Assembly (NCBI RefSeq): GCF_003938655.1
Contig: NZ_RJJT01000016.1
Span: forward strand, 84,848-148,847
DNA: 64,000 bases
Source: Rhizobium pisi
GTDB lineage: Bacteria > Pseudomonadota > Alphaproteobacteria > Rhizobiales > Rhizobiaceae
Direction of reading: 5' to 3'
Position numbers and translations under genes: made by a program. Below are positions 62,139 through 64,000 of this stretch, piece by piece; positions within the stretch are counted from its first letter, which is position 1, and each line of letters opens with the position of its first letter. The notes beneath the pieces are model-generated. The model was not told the origin of the DNA, searched no databases, and worked only from the letters and a program-made list of their open reading frames with translations.

Positions 62139-63830
62139 TTGACTAATTTTGAATCGCTTGGTGTCTCCAAGCCGATCGTCGCCACCTTGTTCCAGCTCGG
62201 CATCGAAACGCCGACGCCGATCCAGGAGCAAGCCATTCCTCTCCTCCTCGAAGGCCGCGACCTGATCGGCCTTGCCCAGACCGGCACCGGCAAAACCGCC
62301 GCCTTCGGCCTGCCGCTCATCGAAAAGCTGCTTGCCGACGAGCGCCGCCCCGACAACCGCACGACCCGGACGCTGATCCTTGCGCCGACCCGCGAACTGG
62401 TGAACCAGATCGCCGATAACCTGAAGAAGTTCATCCGCAAGTCGCCGCTGCGCATCAATGTCGTCGTCGGCGGCGTTTCGATCAACAAGCAGCAGCTGCA
62501 GCTCGAAAAGGGCACCGACGTCCTCGTCGCAACACCCGGCCGCCTGCTCGACCTCGTCAATCGCCGCGCAATCACGCTGACCACCGTCCGTTTTCTCGTG
62601 CTTGACGAAGCCGACCAGATGCTCGACCTCGGCTTCGTGCACGATCTGCGCAAGATCGCCAAGCTGGTGCCGAAGAAGCGCCAGACCATGCTCTTTTCGG
62701 CCACCATGCCGAAGGCGATCGCCGATCTCGCCGGCGAATATCTCGTAGATCCCGTCAAGGTCGAAGTCACGCCCCCGGGCAAGGCTGCCGACAAGGTCGA
62801 GCAGTACGTCCATTTCGTCGGTGGCAAAAACGACAAGACGGAACTGCTCCGCAAGTCGCTGACAGAGAACCCCGATGGCCGCGCCATTGTCTTCCTGCGC
62901 ACCAAGCATGGTGCGGAGAAGCTGATGAAGCATCTCGAAAACATCGGCTATTCCGTCGCCTCGATCCACGGCAACAAGAGCCAGGGTCAGCGCGAACGGG
63001 CGCTGAAGGCCTTCCGCGATGGCAGCATCAAGACGCTGATCGCGACCGACGTCGCCGCCCGCGGCATCGACATCCCGGCCGTCAGCCACGTCTACAACTA
63101 CGACCTGCCTGAAGTGCCCGACGCCTATGTTCACCGCATCGGCCGCACGGCGCGCGCCGGCCGCGACGGCATCGCCATCGCCTTCTGCGCGCCCGACGAA
63201 GCCAGGCTGCTGCGTGACATCGAGCGCCTGATGGGCATCGACATCACGGTCGCCAGCGGCGAAGCGCCGGCCAATATCAGCGGCGGCGGCCCCCGTCGCG
63301 GCAACGGCAATGGCAACAACCGCAACCGTGGCGGCGGCCAGGGTCGCGAAGGTAATGGTCGCGGCGAAGGCCGGGGCGACCAGAACCGCTCCGAGCATCG
63401 CGGCAACCGCCAGGAACGCCGCCCGCGCCGTGAAGGCGAAGGTAGCGAAGTCCGCGCCGGCGGCGAGGAGCGCCACGAGCGTCGTCCACGTCCCGAGCGC
63501 ACCGCCCGCAACGAGGATTTCCGCGGCCAGCGCCGCGGCGAAGCGACCCCGAATCTTGGCCCCGACAACGACCTGGTCTCGACCTCCGACTTCCGCCCCT
63601 CGGCAAAGCCGCAGCGTCCTGCGCATCAAGGCGCCCATGCCAATGGCGAACCGAGCGGCCATCACCGCGGCAATAACCGCCACGCCCACGGCCGCCCGGC
63701 CCGCAAGCACGGCGAAGACCGCGGCCCCCAGCAGGCCCAGGGCGGCGAACCGCGCCGCGAGGGCAATGGCGGTAACCGCCGCGGTGGCTCCGGCTCCCGC
63801 AATGGCGGCCAGCGCCGCGAACGCGCCTGA
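62139..63830 (+). CDS. DEAD-box ATP-dependent RNA helicase, RhlE/cold-shock type
   Basis: A 563-residue helicase. Motifs in order are Q (PTPIQEQAIP), I (AQTGTGKTAAFG), Ia (PTRELVNQI), II (VLDEADQMLD), III (FSATMP), V (TDVAARGIDIP) and VI (HRIGRTARAGRDG). From about residue 383 the tail is a low-complexity G/R/N/E-rich region that would bind RNA loosely and may support condensates. I place the start at TTG 62139: GAAAGG lies seven bases upstream and translation then begins MTNFESLG, the usual start of the family. An ATG at 62076 would add 21 unrelated residues. Confidence 0.88.
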   Translation: MTNFESLGVSKPIVATLFQLGIETPTPIQEQAIPLLLEGRDLIGLAQTGTGKTAAFGLPLIEKLLADERRPDNRTTRTLILAPTRELVNQIADNLKKFIRKSPLRINVVVGGVSINKQQLQLEKGTDVLVATPGRLLDLVNRRAITLTTVRFLVLDEADQMLDLGFVHDLRKIAKLVPKKRQTMLFSATMPKAIADLAGEYLVDPVKVEVTPPGKAADKVEQYVHFVGGKNDKTELLRKSLTENPDGRAIVFLRTKHGAEKLMKHLENIGYSVASIHGNKSQGQRERALKAFRDGSIKTLIATDVAARGIDIPAVSHVYNYDLPEVPDAYVHRIGRTARAGRDGIAIAFCAPDEARLLRDIERLMGIDITVASGEAPANISGGGPRRGNGNGNNRNRGGGQGREGNGRGEGRGDQNRSEHRGNRQERRPRREGEGSEVRAGGEERHERRPRPERTARNEDFRGQRRGEATPNLGPDNDLVSTSDFRPSAKPQRPAHQGAHANGEPSGHHRGNNRHAHGRPARKHGEDRGPQQAQGGEPRREGNGGNRRGGSGSRNGGQRRERA

Positions 63831-63854
63831 TCATCGATCGACTGAAAATCAGAA

Positions 63855-63874
63855 AGGCCGGGTTCTCCCGGCCT
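63855..63874 (+). terminator. Hairpin after the helicase gene
   Basis: AGGCCGGG (63855-63862) pairs perfectly with CCCGGCCT (63867-63874) around TTCT. It is not followed by T residues, but a second T-rich hairpin follows at once. Confidence 0.65.
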
Positions 63875-63886
63875 CAGACTGCTGAC

Positions 63887-63922
63887 AAACCCGTCGATTT
63901 TTTCGGCGGGTTTTGCTTTTTT
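63887..63922 (+). terminator. Second terminator hairpin after the helicase gene
   Basis: AAACCCG (63887-63893) pairs with CGGGTTT (63907-63913), followed by TGCTTTTTT. With the hairpin before it, this makes a tandem terminator. Confidence 0.8.
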
Positions 63923-64000
63923 GGCGATAGGATTCTTTGCCGGTCGTGTTGGCAGAGGGCGAAGAAGGAGGTTTCGGCTTACGCCGTGGCCGGTTTTGGT

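Overview
The window looks like a piece of the chromosome of a fast-growing rhizobium, most probably the Rhizobium leguminosarum/etli group. The DNA is GC-rich with dense genes and small gaps. It carries several lineage markers: a NolR-type ArsR regulator, the gstI/glnII pair, a BacA-type peptide transporter, a choline ABC system, and mosaic intergenic repeats of the RIME kind. I saw no tRNA, rRNA, CRISPR array, prophage or insertion sequence. The species assignment is inference from recognised protein families, not a database match.

Layout. 1-11 kb: the end of choW, choV, a HugZ-like flavin-split-barrel protein, nolR, a Tat-exported PhoX-family phosphatase, an omega-aminotransferase, an HD-GYP phosphodiesterase, a branched-chain amino-acid binding protein, adenine deaminase, and a toxin-antitoxin pair. 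11-19 kb: a GH13 alpha-glucosidase and a complete five-gene oligopeptide ABC operon (oppABCDF), then a small secreted protein. 19-30 kb: a PfkB sugar kinase, gstI diverging from glnII across a sigma-54/NtrC-type control region, a GT4 glycosyltransferase, der with its YfgM-like neighbour, an NnrU protein, a secreted polysaccharide deacetylase, bacA, and an MFS transporter. 30-39 kb: a PadR regulator with its own palindrome, map, a luciferase-like monooxygenase, a YCII/ECF42 sigma/SRPBCC operon, a secreted TIM-barrel-like protein, glpK and bdhA.

39-54 kb is a purine-degradation region. xdhA, xdhB and xdhC make urate from hypoxanthine and xanthine. guaD feeds guanine in, and puuD oxidises urate. 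uraH, uraD and puuE carry 5-hydroxyisourate through to allantoate, and allA splits ureidoglycolate. A LysR-type regulator, an alpha-hydroxyacid oxidase and a phosphoesterase lie among them, and adenine deaminase at 8.8 kb supplies hypoxanthine. No allantoate-hydrolysing enzyme is present here. Two toxin-antitoxin fossils sit inside this region: a collapsed higBA locus at 48.7 kb, and an orphan HepT-like gene translationally coupled between uraD and allA that has lost its catalytic motif.

54-64 kb: a DUF1045 protein, a DAO-type FAD oxidoreductase and an MnmD-like tRNA methyltransferase whose divergent start codons overlap (together resembling a split MnmC), a large hybrid histidine kinase under a full CtrA box, a small secreted protein, a HEAT-repeat protein of the DNA alkylation repair type, and a DEAD-box RNA helicase with a glycine/arginine/asparagine-rich tail.

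I found no clear, wholly new multi-gene system. The best leads are the degenerate orphan HepT in the urate operon, the fused higBA remnant, an 11-base motif shared upstream of puuD and puuE, the divergent split-MnmC pair, the CtrA box before the hybrid kinase, and repeat elements lodged inside the xdh operon.
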